Made by a program: the position numbers and the translations under genes
Shown: piece by piece, positions 14,829 through 22,740 of the stretch
Position numbering within the stretch: the first letter of the stretch is position 1
Layout of the letters: every line of letters starts with the position of its first letter
Assembly (NCBI RefSeq): GCF_934202705.1
Contig: NZ_CAKPYE010000004.1
Span: forward strand, 62,001-126,000
From: an uncultured Limosilactobacillus sp.
Lineage (GTDB): Bacteria; Bacillota; Bacilli; Lactobacillales; Lactobacillaceae
DNA length: 64,000 bases
Direction: 5' to 3'
Notes under the pieces: generated by a model
The model's input: only the letters and a program-made list of their open reading frames with translations
The model's database searches: none
Told to the model about the DNA's origin: nothing

Positions 14829-14861
14829 GGCGTTAGGTGCTGGAACCACCTAGCGCCTTTT
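14829..14861 (+). terminator. Terminator of toxin transcript, copy 1
   Basis: GGCGTTAGGT pairs with ACCTAGCGCC, followed by TTTTA. Near-copy of 15233-15266. Confidence 0.75.
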
Positions 14862-14928
14862 ACGTTTACAATTATATGACTATACAAGATATAGAATTAA
14901 TTAGCTTAATAGCTGGTTGAATGCTTGA

Positions 14929-14957
14929 TTGTGTTGTAATTATGATAGTTATATAAT
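14929..14957 (+). promoter_or_regulatory. Toxin promoter, copy 2
   Basis: TTGTGT and TATAAT with a 17-base spacer. The implied toxin mRNA has a ~140-base structured leader before the TTG start. Confidence 0.65.
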
Positions 14958-15102
14958 CATTGATGGTAACGATTGAGAGTAATTAACTCATGAGTTATCA
15001 AGGCGTGAAATGCTAGACAACGACCAATGACTTTCAATTACAGCAAGAAACGGGGGCGTTGGTCTTGAAAGTGTTTCTTGTCTTGCTAAGGGGTGTTATA
15101 CC

Positions 15103-15186
15103 TTGACGGTTAGCGTTACTTTTACCAGTTGTAAGATGCTGGTGATCGTGATTGCGATTGTTGTAACGGTTTTAAAAAAGCGTTAG
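15103..15186 (+). CDS. Par/Fst-like type I toxin, copy 2
   Basis: 27 residues from a TTG with AAGGGGTG upstream: MTVSVTFTSCKMLVIVIAIV and a tail ending LKKR, a membrane helix with a basic end. An in-frame ATG at 15136 would give only 17 residues. The leader repeats a block (AGCAAGAAACG...GGGCGTT) at 15043-15060 that recurs after the gene at 15219-15238, as the DRa/DRb repeats do in par loci. A converging antisense RNA overlaps the 3' end. Confidence 0.6.
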   Translation: MTVSVTFTSCKMLVIVIAIVVTVLKKR

Positions 15187-15270
15187 TAGTTTAACCTACT
15201 AACACTTAAACACCATCTAGCAAGAAACGCCGGGCGTTAGGTTCTCACACAGCCTAGCGCCTTTTACATA
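15174..15270 (-). ncRNA. Antisense antitoxin RNA, copy 2
   Basis: On the minus strand TTGTGT (15297-15302) and TATAAT (15275-15280) have a 16-base spacer, and a terminator GTTAGTAG-GTTAAA-CTACTAAC-GCTTTTTT lies at 15174-15205. The ~95-base RNA is complementary to the toxin terminator, the downstream repeat and the toxin stop codon, which is the layout of RNAII in par-type systems. Confidence 0.6.
15233..15266 (+). terminator. Terminator of toxin transcript, copy 2
   Basis: GGCGTTAGG pairs with CCTAGCGCC, followed by TTTTA. Confidence 0.75.
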
Positions 15271-15343
15271 TCTAATTATATCAGAAACCTATCACTACAC
15301 AAGATATATTTAAACATCATAGAACACGAAAAGAGGGTTAATT

Positions 15344-15529
15344 ATGGTTAGTCAGGCACAAATGAACGCTACTAGACGTTACGAAAAACGACACCCCGAA
15401 AAGAACCGTCTGTATCAATACCGATCAAATGCTAGAACTTTCATCCGCAAGTACGCAAGCATTGAGGATTTAGACGCACTAATTGCCTTTGCGCAGGAGC
15501 AGAAAACGAAACTTATTAATCAACGGTAA
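15344..15529 (+). CDS. Small basic phage-type protein
   Basis: 61 residues, rich in Arg and Lys: QMNATRRYEKRHPEKNRLYQ, then an Ala/Leu helix (SIEDLDALIAFAQEQ). AGAGGGTTAATT precedes the ATG. Similar small proteins occur in lactobacillus phages; function unknown. Confidence 0.65.
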   Translation: MVSQAQMNATRRYEKRHPEKNRLYQYRSNARTFIRKYASIEDLDALIAFAQEQKTKLINQR

Positions 15530-15998
15530 TTATCTAACGGCGGATGGTTACCGTTTTAATTTACCCCGCCCCCGTATCTGCTGACAGCAAGAGCGCACAC
15601 ATTGCCGTTAGCTTGCATGCAATCCCTAGTTTGAAAAATTTTAGGGTAGGGGGGGTAATGTTAAGAAATGTTAAGGTTATGACATCCGTGATACTTGAAT
15701 TAATAAATTAACGTCTGTTTATCGGTGCAATAATTGCCGATTTTGCACCCATAACAAAAAAGAGCCCTGTATCACTAGATACAGAACTCAAAAAATCACC
15801 ACAATGGCGACTTCCCTAAATATTCAATCGAAGTTATTATAACAAAAAAAGTCACCACGATGGTGACTTCCGTATTAATATAAGCAAGTTAATTATAAGG
15901 CTAAAATGAAAAACGGCACAAGTCTAGTTGACCCATGCCGTTCAGTATCGAGAATATCCCGAATGAAAACCCTAATAAACATTATACGGGGTAACAAC
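15530..15998. other. Non-coding stretch with stacked hairpins
   Basis: No gene seen. Hairpins lie at 15725-15749 (GGTGCAA/TTGCACC), 15762-15789 (CTGTATC/GATACAG), 15796-15811, 15851-15867 (GTCACCA/TGGTGAC) and 15912-15938 (ACGGCA/TGCCGT). The three central ones end in T-runs only on the minus strand. Confidence 0.6.
15755..15867 (-). terminator. Three tandem minus-strand terminators
   Basis: Read on the minus strand, each of three hairpins (GTCACCA, GTCGCCA and CTGTATC stems) is followed by six or seven T. The first and second are near-copies. No minus-strand gene of the island lies to the right of them; the nearest leftward transcript is tRNA-Glu. Confidence 0.65.
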
Positions 15999-16361
15999 AT
16001 GGATAGTAAAACCATCATCCGTAATTTGCGGGGCTTTTTTAAAGTTGATTATCGTAGTATCTACTTGCGGTCTGGAGTATGGGCAAAACGTGAAATTAAA
16101 AACCGTAGGGCGGAAAGTAAGCAATGTTTAAAGTGCTTTCTAGCAATTGAGCAAGCAGTCGGCGGATGCACACCAGACCATCAAAAGATAATTGAATATC
16201 GATATTTAGAGCAACAACAAGGGCAACATGTAATTAAAATGCTGAATATCAGTAAGTCACAATATTATATTCATGAGCGACAAGCATTAATGGAGTTTGC
16301 AAAGCACCTAAAAGCAATCTATCCCGCCTTGTTTCAAGCAATCATGGAGCAAGGTTACTAA
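15999..16361 (+). CDS. ArpU-family phage late-gene regulator
   Basis: 120 residues. CLKCFLAIEQAVGGCTPDHQ, KIIEYRYLE and a sigma-like helix-turn-helix (HVIKMLNISKSQYYIHERQA) match the ArpU/RinA group that switches on packaging and morphogenesis genes. The frame is open from 15906, but that stretch is an inverted repeat; the ATG at 15999 follows GGGGTAACA. In phages the next gene is a terminase; here the island ends. Confidence 0.85.
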   Translation: MDSKTIIRNLRGFFKVDYRSIYLRSGVWAKREIKNRRAESKQCLKCFLAIEQAVGGCTPDHQKIIEYRYLEQQQGQHVIKMLNISKSQYYIHERQALMEFAKHLKAIYPALFQAIMEQGY

Positions 16362-16445
16362 TAATAGCGTTTTATGATGTTAAATGACTAGAAAATAGTT
16401 CTATATAATAGGTAGACAGAACACTAATAAACAATATAGTGCATA

Positions 16446-16466
16446 TTTTGGTAGCAATTGGTAGCA
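16446..16466 (+). repeat. Candidate integrase arm-type sites, inner right
   Basis: TTTTGGTAGCAATTGGTAGC plus A, a variant of the pair at 16535-16557. Confidence 0.55.
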
Positions 16467-16472
16467 AAAAGA

Positions 16473-16500
16473 AGACCACTCTCAAAAATGAAAGTGGTCT
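16473..16500. terminator. Hairpin after arpU
   Basis: AGACCACT pairs with AGTGGTCT. T-runs are better on the minus strand. Confidence 0.5.
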
Positions 16501-16534
16501 AAGCGCTGGTTAGAAGCGGTTTTATGTTGTTCGA

Positions 16535-16557
16535 TTTTGGTAGCAGTTTGGTAGCAG
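16535..16557 (+). repeat. Candidate integrase arm-type sites, right end
   Basis: Identical 23-bp copy of 5783-5805, with two GGTAGCAG units 11 bases apart. Confidence 0.65.
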
Positions 16558-16592
16558 AAGTTAAAAATAATGGTGTTTTTGGGTGTTTCGGC

Positions 16593-16632
16593 AAAAATAA
16601 AAATGCCTTAACCATGCGGGTTTAAGCATTTT
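16593..16632 (-). terminator. tRNA-Glu terminator carried by the island
   Basis: On the minus strand, ATGCTTAA pairs with TTAAGGCAT and TTTTTATTTTT follows. It lies inside the island, so integration replaces the original downstream sequence of the tRNA. Confidence 0.65.
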
Positions 16633-16649
16633 GAAACATGTATGAGAGT

Positions 16650-16672
16650 ATAAAAAATCACCCGCACGGGGA
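16650..16672 (-). repeat. attR core within tRNA-Glu
   Basis: Identical to 5726-5748; the last 15 bases of the tRNA plus 8 bases downstream. Confidence 0.92.
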
Positions 16673-16730
16673 TCGAACCCGTAACTCCGCCTTGAGAGGG
16701 CGACGTCTTAACCAATTTGACCAGCGGGCA
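16658..16730 (-). tRNA. tRNA-Glu (CTC)
   Basis: Cloverleaf: acceptor TGCCCGC/GCGGGTG with discriminator A, D arm GTC/GAC, anticodon stem TCGCC/GGCGG with loop CTCTCAA (anticodon CTC), T arm ACGGG-TTCGATC-CCCGT. CCA is not encoded. It is the integration site of the island. Confidence 0.9.
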
Positions 16731-16750
16731 ATAAACCATATTACTCAATC

Positions 16751-16780
16751 AGTATACTAAACAAACTAATCAATTGTCAA
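16751..16780 (-). promoter_or_regulatory. tRNA-Glu promoter
   Basis: Minus-strand TTGACA and TATACT with an 18-base spacer, 20 bases before the tRNA. Confidence 0.75.
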
Positions 16781-16783
16781 TGG

Positions 16784-17113
16784 TTACTCAAAGGAGAGTT
16801 CAATTAAATATGCATGCTGCTTACTTACATGCCCAGTTGTTATCCAAACATCATGAAATCCTGGATTATCTTGATCTGTCATATCGTAGTAATAATCAAG
16901 TAAATCACCATTCTTCGCGACAAAGTCAGGTGACAGGCGATTAACCATTAGCTTATACTCTGGAAAGTAAAAATCGCTGTCTGAAACTTTAAGTTGATCA
17001 GATACAGTAATTGCAACAGCGTTAGAATATTGCGGAATGGTTGTAATCACTAATTCGGGGTGATAATAAATTTTCGAGAGAACATAATATAGAGCATCGG
17101 AATTACTTGCCAT
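16784..17113 (-). CDS. Conserved hypothetical protein
   Basis: 109 residues, soluble; no domain recognised. Start at 17113 follows AGGAGCTC; the frame opens at 17137. It is transcribed toward tRNA-Glu and may lie upstream of it in one transcript, though the tRNA has its own promoter. Confidence 0.7.
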   Translation of the reverse strand: MASNSDALYYVLSKIYYHPELVITTIPQYSNAVAITVSDQLKVSDSDFYFPEYKLMVNRLSPDFVAKNGDLLDYYYDMTDQDNPGFHDVWITTGHVSKQHAYLIELSFE

Positions 17114-17191
17114 TAATTGAGCTCCTTTCTTCAGCAATCGTTCTTATTCTAACAAATTTAAGAACATAAGTTACAGAATTTTGGAAAAATC

Positions 17192-17220
17192 TTGCGCATT
17201 AGTAAGAAGTTTTGTATAAT
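17192..17220 (+). promoter_or_regulatory. tRNA-Gln promoter
   Basis: TTGCGC and TATAAT with a 17-base spacer. Confidence 0.75.
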
Positions 17221-17238
17221 TACATTGTTGTTAATTAT

Positions 17239-17311
17239 TGGGTATTCGCCAAACTGGTAAGGCAGCGGACTCTGAATCCGTAATCTACTGGTTCGAGACC
17301 AGTATACCCAA
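17239..17311 (+). tRNA. tRNA-Gln (CTG)
   Basis: Acceptor TGGGTAT/ATACCCA with discriminator A, anticodon stem GCGGA/TCCGT with loop CTCTGAA (anticodon CTG), T arm CTGGT-TCGAGACC. CCA is not encoded; a terminator follows at once. Confidence 0.92.
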
Positions 17312-17317
17312 CTTATT

Positions 17318-17361
17318 AAAAAAGATGAGCATTGATCGAAAGATTGGTGCTCATCTTTTTT
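17318..17361 (+). terminator. tRNA-Gln terminator
   Basis: AAAGATGAGC pairs with GCTCATCTTT, followed by TTT. Confidence 0.85.
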
Positions 17362-17537
17362 AATAAATCTTAAAAACTTCGTATAACCGTGTTGTGATCG
17401 GCTTTTAGAGGAATAATCACTAAATGCTTTTACAAATAATTTAAAAATGTTTCAAAAGCATTACATGTGCGTTACAATATACCTGTAATCAATTAAAGTG
17501 ACTTGAAAAGATAAATTTAGTTGAGGGGGTTACGATT

Positions 17538-18104
17538 ATGAAAAATGCACAACAAAAAGTATTAACGGGGACCGTTCTATTAATGGCAGCTTTCCTTTTA
17601 GGAGGGTGTGCATCAACGAGTACGACCTCAACGACTCACAAATCAACATCTGCTAAAGTTGTTAAGAGAGCTAATAAATCTGCCAAAAACGATTCTAAAA
17701 ATGAATCACTAAAGGATAATGAATCTGTTGTTGCGATGCCATCATCCAGTAGTTCATCACAAGCTTCATTTACGACATCAGCACCACAAGTTAGTCGGAG
17801 TAACGCTGCAACGAGTTCAGCTACTAATTATCAAAAAAGTGCGCCAACAACTTCCCGGAGTTCAGATACGGATGTCTTAAATAGTTTCATTGCGGCAAGC
17901 GGTCTTCAACAACAAACTGGCAACTCTTACTTGGTTCAAAACCAGGGGAATGGTCAATACCAAGTTGAAGTTCGCCACACTGGTAAAGATCAAGATCAAA
18001 ATGTAGCCAACTTAACGGGGCTATATAACTACAACACTCATAACCAACAAGTGCAAAAGATGGACCCAGTTACTGGACAATTTACTAATGAGCAATTATT
18101 TTAA
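17538..18104 (+). CDS. Ser/Thr-rich lipoprotein, unknown
   Basis: 188 residues with signal peptide (VLTGTVLLMAAFLLGGC), lipobox LLGGC, a long Ser/Thr/Lys linker and a C-terminal domain of ~75 residues (DVLNSFIAASGLQQQTGNSY). GAGGGGGTT precedes the ATG. The design, with lipobox, disordered Ser/Lys spacer and small outer domain, resembles the island lipoprotein at 7057-7497 but the C-terminal sequences differ. Function unknown. Confidence 0.8.
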   Translation: MKNAQQKVLTGTVLLMAAFLLGGCASTSTTSTTHKSTSAKVVKRANKSAKNDSKNESLKDNESVVAMPSSSSSSQASFTTSAPQVSRSNAATSSATNYQKSAPTTSRSSDTDVLNSFIAASGLQQQTGNSYLVQNQGNGQYQVEVRHTGKDQDQNVANLTGLYNYNTHNQQVQKMDPVTGQFTNEQLF

Positions 18105-18107
18105 AAT

Positions 18108-18137
18108 AAAACGGCTGAAATATTCAGCCGTTTTTTT
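18108..18137 (+). terminator. Terminator after the lipoprotein
   Basis: ACGGCTGAA-TAT-TTCAGCCGT followed by a run of T. Confidence 0.9.
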
Positions 18138-18139
18138 GT

Positions 18140-18595
18140 TTAAAAATGGAGGTTTAGCATTGTGACAATACAATATGTCAGACCACTCGCGATTACAGGC
18201 CCAGCCGCGATTCCTTTGAACAGGACAACCCCCATAATTGTACCAAATACCAGTGCGACGGTTACTTGTGGAGAAGCCGAAAGCTGGTTAACACCAAAGC
18301 GTGATAGGATCGCTACAGCAATTCCCATTGCAATGGCAATCCAACCGGCTGGCGTTTTAAAAACTCGTATCAGATCGTGGAACGTAATTTCACCGGTCGC
18401 AATGGGAATTAAGATAGCAACTGAAATAATAGTTACTCCCCAATTAATGCCTTTATTTTGAATAATGGGTAACCATTTTTGAGTAAATGGCAGTGCCTTA
18501 ATTATTGCCACCACGATTGTTGCGATAATTAAGGAAGTATTTTTTCCGATCAGAGCAATGAATAAAACTAATGCTAAAAATAACCAAGCTTCCAT
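18140..18595 (-). CDS. DUF441 family membrane protein
   Basis: 151 residues with four to five hydrophobic segments. The pattern LIGKNTSLIIATIVV, GINWGVTIISVAILIPIATG and GRFGVNQL-like block matches the DUF441 (YtwI-like) family. Function of the family is unknown. AAAGGAGATCATTT precedes the ATG. Divergent from the marR operon. Confidence 0.88.
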   Translation of the reverse strand: MEAWLFLALVLFIALIGKNTSLIIATIVVAIIKALPFTQKWLPIIQNKGINWGVTIISVAILIPIATGEITFHDLIRVFKTPAGWIAIAMGIAVAILSRFGVNQLSASPQVTVALVFGTIMGVVLFKGIAAGPVIASGLTYCIVTMLNLHF

Positions 18596-18652
18596 AAATG
18601 ATCTCCTTTAATTTTTTCTTGTATTTTTACCAAGGAAGGACAATAATAAAAT

Positions 18653-18681
18653 TGTTAGGTTCCTAATTATTAGGTATCGTA
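18653..18681 (+). promoter_or_regulatory. Promoter with MarR-type operator
   Basis: TTGTTA (18653-18658) and TATCGT (18676-18681) are 17 bases apart, and the spacer contains the palindrome CCTAATTATTAGG (18663-18675). The adjacent TTAGGTTCCTAA is a second dyad. MarR autoregulation is likely. Confidence 0.6.
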
Positions 18682-18711
18682 TTAAATTGCGAAAGTGAGT
18701 AGGATAATTCA

Positions 18712-19161
18712 ATGGACGAAAAGCAGGTACTTTTTCGTCAACTAATGAAAAACAACCGAGTGATTCATGAACTAGCGTTTCGTAATCACAAACACAGCGG
18801 TCAATTTCAAGGTGGCGGACAAATCATTGCAATTCTTGGGCAATATAATAATCAATTTTATCAAAACGAGTTAGCAAAGCAAGTTCACGTTCGACCAAGC
18901 TCTTTATCTCAAGTTTTAAACCGTCTTGAACAGGAGAAGCTAATTGTTCGACAACGTGATCAGCAGGACCGGCGACAAATTTTGGTTCGCTTGACTAGCA
19001 AAGGACAAGTAAAAAGCACAGAACTACAAGCTGAGCGGGAAGAGTTTGTTAATGCCTTACTCAAAAAACTAACGATTCATGATTGTGAAGAACTGGTCCG
19101 GATTGGTGAGTTAATGATTAAGGGATTAAAAGATCATTATCAAAGGGATGGTGAAGCTTAG
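18712..19161 (+). CDS. MarR family transcriptional regulator
   Basis: 149 residues with the MarR winged helix: LAKQVHVRPSSLSQVLNRLE is the recognition region, and RQRDQQDRRQILVRLTSKG is the wing with the DxR motif. Its stop is joined to the first exporter gene (19159-19161 TAG, then ATG). It should repress its own operon until a drug-like ligand binds. Confidence 0.92.
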   Translation: MDEKQVLFRQLMKNNRVIHELAFRNHKHSGQFQGGGQIIAILGQYNNQFYQNELAKQVHVRPSSLSQVLNRLEQEKLIVRQRDQQDRRQILVRLTSKGQVKSTELQAEREEFVNALLKKLTIHDCEELVRIGELMIKGLKDHYQRDGEA

Positions 19162-20898
19162 ATGATTAAAATTGCGAAACGTAATTTAGAGTGGCTACCA
19201 ACGACGTTAGCCGTGTTATTTCTTTTCTTTCAAGTTGCAGCGGATTTGTATTTGCCGACGATTACTTCTGATTTGATTGATAAAGGTGTGTTACAACGCG
19301 ATATTCACTACATTTGGAGTGAAGGTGGCAAAATGTTATTAGTGGCGGCAATTGGTTTGCTCGCTGCCGGACTGAATGTCTACTTTGCTTCAACTCAGTC
19401 TATGAAGGTTGGCCAGAAATTACGGAATCAGGTTTATCAAAAAGTCCTAAGATTCTCGAGTCAGGAAATGAGTAAGTTTGGTGATTCCTCCCTAATTACC
19501 CGGTCGACCAACGACATTGTTCAGATTCAGAATGTGATGGTGCAGGTGCTCAGAATGATGCTTCAGTCGCCGATTATGCTGGTTGCTGCCTGTATTCTAG
19601 CTTATTACCGTGAACCACGTTTGACGAAGGTTTTTTTGATTTCATTACCCGTTTTGGCCGTTGCGGTAATTTTGATTATGTACTTTGCAATTCCGCTTTT
19701 TAAGAGTATTCAGCAAAAGACTGATCGAATCAACCTGGTCTTCCGTGAGGGACTAACTGGTGTACGGGTCATTAGGGCCTTTAATCAGGAGCAACTCGAA
19801 CAAAATCGATTCAAGCAAGCAAACGCTGACTATACTGAAACTGGTATTAGGGCCTTTACTTTAGTATCGTTTCTTTTTCCCATTATGACGCTTGTATTAA
19901 GTCTCACAAACATTGGAATAATTTGGTTTGGTGCACATTTAATTGGACAAATGAGCATGCAGGTGGGAAATTTAATTGCATTTATGACGTATTCAACCCA
20001 GATTTTGATTAGTTTTATGATGCTTTCAATGGTCTTTGTATTTGTTCCTCGGGCTTCGGCATCCGCCAAGCGGGTGAACGATGTTTTAGATGAGCCTTTC
20101 ATCATTAATGATCCAGCCCATCCCCAAGTTATTACTGATAGGCCAAGCGCTTCATTAAGTTTTGATCATGTTAATTTCCGCTATCATGGCGCGGAACAAT
20201 TGGCACTAACCAATCTGAACTTTAATCTACAAGCTGGGCAAACTTTGGCAATTATTGGTGGAACTGGCTCAGGAAAATCATCGCTGGTTAACTTGATTCC
20301 GCGGTTATTTGATATTGAAAGCGGACAAATTAAAGTTGATGGTTATTCAATCAATGAATTGTCACAACATGATTTACACCGCTTAATTTCAATCACTCAA
20401 CAAAAAGCAGTCCTCTTTACTGGAACAATTCGCTCGAATATGCAATTTGGTTGGCCAGAGGCCACGGATGAACAAATTTGGCACGCATTAAAAATTGCGC
20501 AAGCGGCTGATTTTGTCAAGGCAGCAGGAGGTCTAGATGCGGCGGTCGAACAAAATGGTAGCAACTTTTCTGGTGGTCAACGTCAACGGCTAGCAATTGC
20601 GCGGACGGTTATTAAATCCGCTTCTATTTATATTTTTGATGATTCATTCTCTGCTTTAGATTTCAAGACGGATGCCAAATTAAGAATGGCACTTCGCCAG
20701 GATCCGGAATTAAAACAGGCGGTGACAGTCATTGTCGCCCAACGGATTTCAACAGTTGCGGATGCGAATTTAATTTTGGTTCTTGATGATGGTAAAGTCG
20801 TTGGCCAAGGAACTCATCAGGAGTTAGTTGCTAAAAACAAGACCTATCAGCAAATCTTGAATTCACAAATTCAAAAGGAGGCACATCATCATGCATAA
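19162..20898 (+). CDS. Heterodimeric ABC exporter, degenerate-site subunit
   Basis: 578 residues: six membrane segments then a nucleotide-binding domain with Walker A GGTGSGKSS and signature FSGGQRQRLA. Walker B ends FDDSFSALD, so the catalytic Glu is Asp, as in the degenerate half of BmrCD, LmrCD and EfrCD-type multidrug exporters. The partner gene overlaps its end. It probably exports drugs or lipids across the cytoplasmic membrane under MarR control. Confidence 0.92.
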   Translation: MIKIAKRNLEWLPTTLAVLFLFFQVAADLYLPTITSDLIDKGVLQRDIHYIWSEGGKMLLVAAIGLLAAGLNVYFASTQSMKVGQKLRNQVYQKVLRFSSQEMSKFGDSSLITRSTNDIVQIQNVMVQVLRMMLQSPIMLVAACILAYYREPRLTKVFLISLPVLAVAVILIMYFAIPLFKSIQQKTDRINLVFREGLTGVRVIRAFNQEQLEQNRFKQANADYTETGIRAFTLVSFLFPIMTLVLSLTNIGIIWFGAHLIGQMSMQVGNLIAFMTYSTQILISFMMLSMVFVFVPRASASAKRVNDVLDEPFIINDPAHPQVITDRPSASLSFDHVNFRYHGAEQLALTNLNFNLQAGQTLAIIGGTGSGKSSLVNLIPRLFDIESGQIKVDGYSINELSQHDLHRLISITQQKAVLFTGTIRSNMQFGWPEATDEQIWHALKIAQAADFVKAAGGLDAAVEQNGSNFSGGQRQRLAIARTVIKSASIYIFDDSFSALDFKTDAKLRMALRQDPELKQAVTVIVAQRISTVADANLILVLDDGKVVGQGTHQELVAKNKTYQQILNSQIQKEAHHHA

Positions 20899-22729
20899 TC
20901 GACCACAACGGGGTAAAATGACTAAAGCAACCCATTTTTGGCCAATTACAAAACGACTATTTGCTTATTTAGGTCCCTGGAAGTGGGGAGTTGTCATTTC
21001 GGTTATTATGGCAATCTGCTCTGTCATTTTATCAATCATGGCACCGAAAATTCTTGGTGAAGCAACGACTACGATTTATAACGGGGTTGTGCAGGGGTAT
21101 CAGGAAATGAAGGGTGGGATGAAGATTCATTCACTCCCAATTGACTATTCAAAAATTTTGCGAATTGCAGTAATTGTCGTTTTACTGTATGTCTTTTCAG
21201 GACTGTTTAGTTTTATTCAGCAAGTAATGATGACACGAATTTCTCAACGGGTGGTTTATAATCTGCGTCAAGACCTTAAAGCTAAAATGGCACGGGTTCC
21301 AATTGAATATTACGACACACACTCCAATGGTGATATTATGAGTCGAATGGTGAACGATATGGACAACATTGCAGGAACCCTGCAGCAAGGAATGATCCAG
21401 ATCATTACGAGTAGCATCACCTTCGTGGGTGTTTTAGCATTGATGATTTCCATTAGCTGGCGACTGACCATTGTTGCTTTAGTGATTATCCCTCTTAGTT
21501 TGTTAATTGTTGGTTTTGTGGCACCGACGGCTCAGCGACTGTTTACTCGTCAACAAGCTGCTTTAGGTGAAATCAATGACCAAGTTGAAGAAACCTATGC
21601 AGGTCATACAATTGTGCGGGTTTTTAACCATGAAACAGATGAGGCCAGCCGATTTGCCAAGAAAAATTTCAAGTATTACCAAGCGGCTTGGAAAGCACAA
21701 TTCTTTTCTATTTTAATTTTTCCATGCATGAATTTTGTGAGAAACGTTGGTTATTTACTGGTAGCGGTTGTTGGTGCGATCCAAGTGGCCCATGGTCAAA
21801 TTACATTAGGGAATGTTCAAGCGTTTCTTCAGTATTCCAATCAATTTTCACAACCGATCACCCAGATTGCTAACTTGGCTAGTACGATCCAGCAAACCAT
21901 TGCCTCAGCCGAACGAATTTTTGAAGTGATTGATCAACCGGAAATGGATAATACCCTTTCTACAACGCCAGCCAAGACTGGTGATCAACCTGCAATTGAA
22001 TTTGATAGTGTTAATTTTTCCTATCGCCCTGATGAATCATTAATTAGAGACTTTAATTTATCTGCCCCACGAAATAAAATGGTGGCAATTGTCGGACCTA
22101 CTGGTGCAGGTAAAACCACGATTATAAACTTATTAGAACGTTTTTATGATGTTGATGGTGGTCGAATTTTTTACGATGGTCGGGATACCAGATCAATGAC
22201 GAGGGAAGAACTGCGACAACATGTCGGTATGGTTCTTCAAGACACGTGGTTATTTACTGGCACCATTTTTGAAAATATTAAATACGGTCGTGAAAATGCT
22301 ACCGATGAAGAAGTTTATGAAGCGGCTCGTTTGGCTTATGCAGATTCATTTATTCGTGAGCTACCGAATGGATATGACACGATTTTGGATGAAACAGCAT
22401 CAAATATTTCACAAGGGCAAAGACAGTTGCTCACAATTGCCCGAGCCTTTTTGGCTGATCCAGATGTTTTGATTCTAGATGAGGCCACTAGTTCGGTGGA
22501 TACTAGGACAGAAGCGTTAATTCAAAATGCGATGAACGACATTCAAAAGGGCCGGACTAGTTTCGTGGTGGCCCATCGATTATCGACCATCCGTAATGCT
22601 CATCAGATTATTGTAATGAATCACGGACAAATCATTGAAACTGGGAATCATGAATCACTAATGGCACAGCATGGGTTCTATGCTGATCTATACAACAGCC
22701 AGTTTGCTGGCAATCAATTAGCTAATTAG
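20891..22729 (+). CDS. Heterodimeric ABC exporter, catalytic subunit
   Basis: 612 residues with the same fold. Walker A is GPTGAGKTT and Walker B LILDEATSSVD has the catalytic Glu. The signature is altered (ISQGQRQLLT), the usual mark of the subunit that completes the degenerate site of its partner. The ATG follows AAAGGAGG inside the previous gene. A longer extracellular loop (residues ~55-75, rich in Gly and Lys) lies between the first two membrane segments. Confidence 0.92.
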   Translation: MHNRPQRGKMTKATHFWPITKRLFAYLGPWKWGVVISVIMAICSVILSIMAPKILGEATTTIYNGVVQGYQEMKGGMKIHSLPIDYSKILRIAVIVVLLYVFSGLFSFIQQVMMTRISQRVVYNLRQDLKAKMARVPIEYYDTHSNGDIMSRMVNDMDNIAGTLQQGMIQIITSSITFVGVLALMISISWRLTIVALVIIPLSLLIVGFVAPTAQRLFTRQQAALGEINDQVEETYAGHTIVRVFNHETDEASRFAKKNFKYYQAAWKAQFFSILIFPCMNFVRNVGYLLVAVVGAIQVAHGQITLGNVQAFLQYSNQFSQPITQIANLASTIQQTIASAERIFEVIDQPEMDNTLSTTPAKTGDQPAIEFDSVNFSYRPDESLIRDFNLSAPRNKMVAIVGPTGAGKTTIINLLERFYDVDGGRIFYDGRDTRSMTREELRQHVGMVLQDTWLFTGTIFENIKYGRENATDEEVYEAARLAYADSFIRELPNGYDTILDETASNISQGQRQLLTIARAFLADPDVLILDEATSSVDTRTEALIQNAMNDIQKGRTSFVVAHRLSTIRNAHQIIVMNHGQIIETGNHESLMAQHGFYADLYNSQFAGNQLAN

Positions 22730-22740
22730 GAAGGACTAAA

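Larger units (their letters stand above)
5726..16672. mobile_element. Integrated phage-satellite-like island in tRNA-Glu
   Basis: The element lies between identical 23-bp repeats at 5726-5748 and 16650-16672. The right copy contains the last 15 bases of tRNA-Glu. The integrase is next to the left end and reads toward it. Inside are a CI/Cro-type switch, Rha, an excisionase-like protein, a replication initiator with iterons, toxin-antitoxin loci and ArpU. No terminase, portal, capsid, tail, holin or lysin gene is present, and at 10.9 kb the size suits a phage-inducible island. A deleted prophage is the alternative. Confidence 0.85.

Noticed and set aside
15906..15998. N-terminal extension of the ArpU protein
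   Set aside because: The stretch contains an ACGGCA/TGCCGT inverted repeat and the extension does not resemble ArpU; ATG 15999 has a site.
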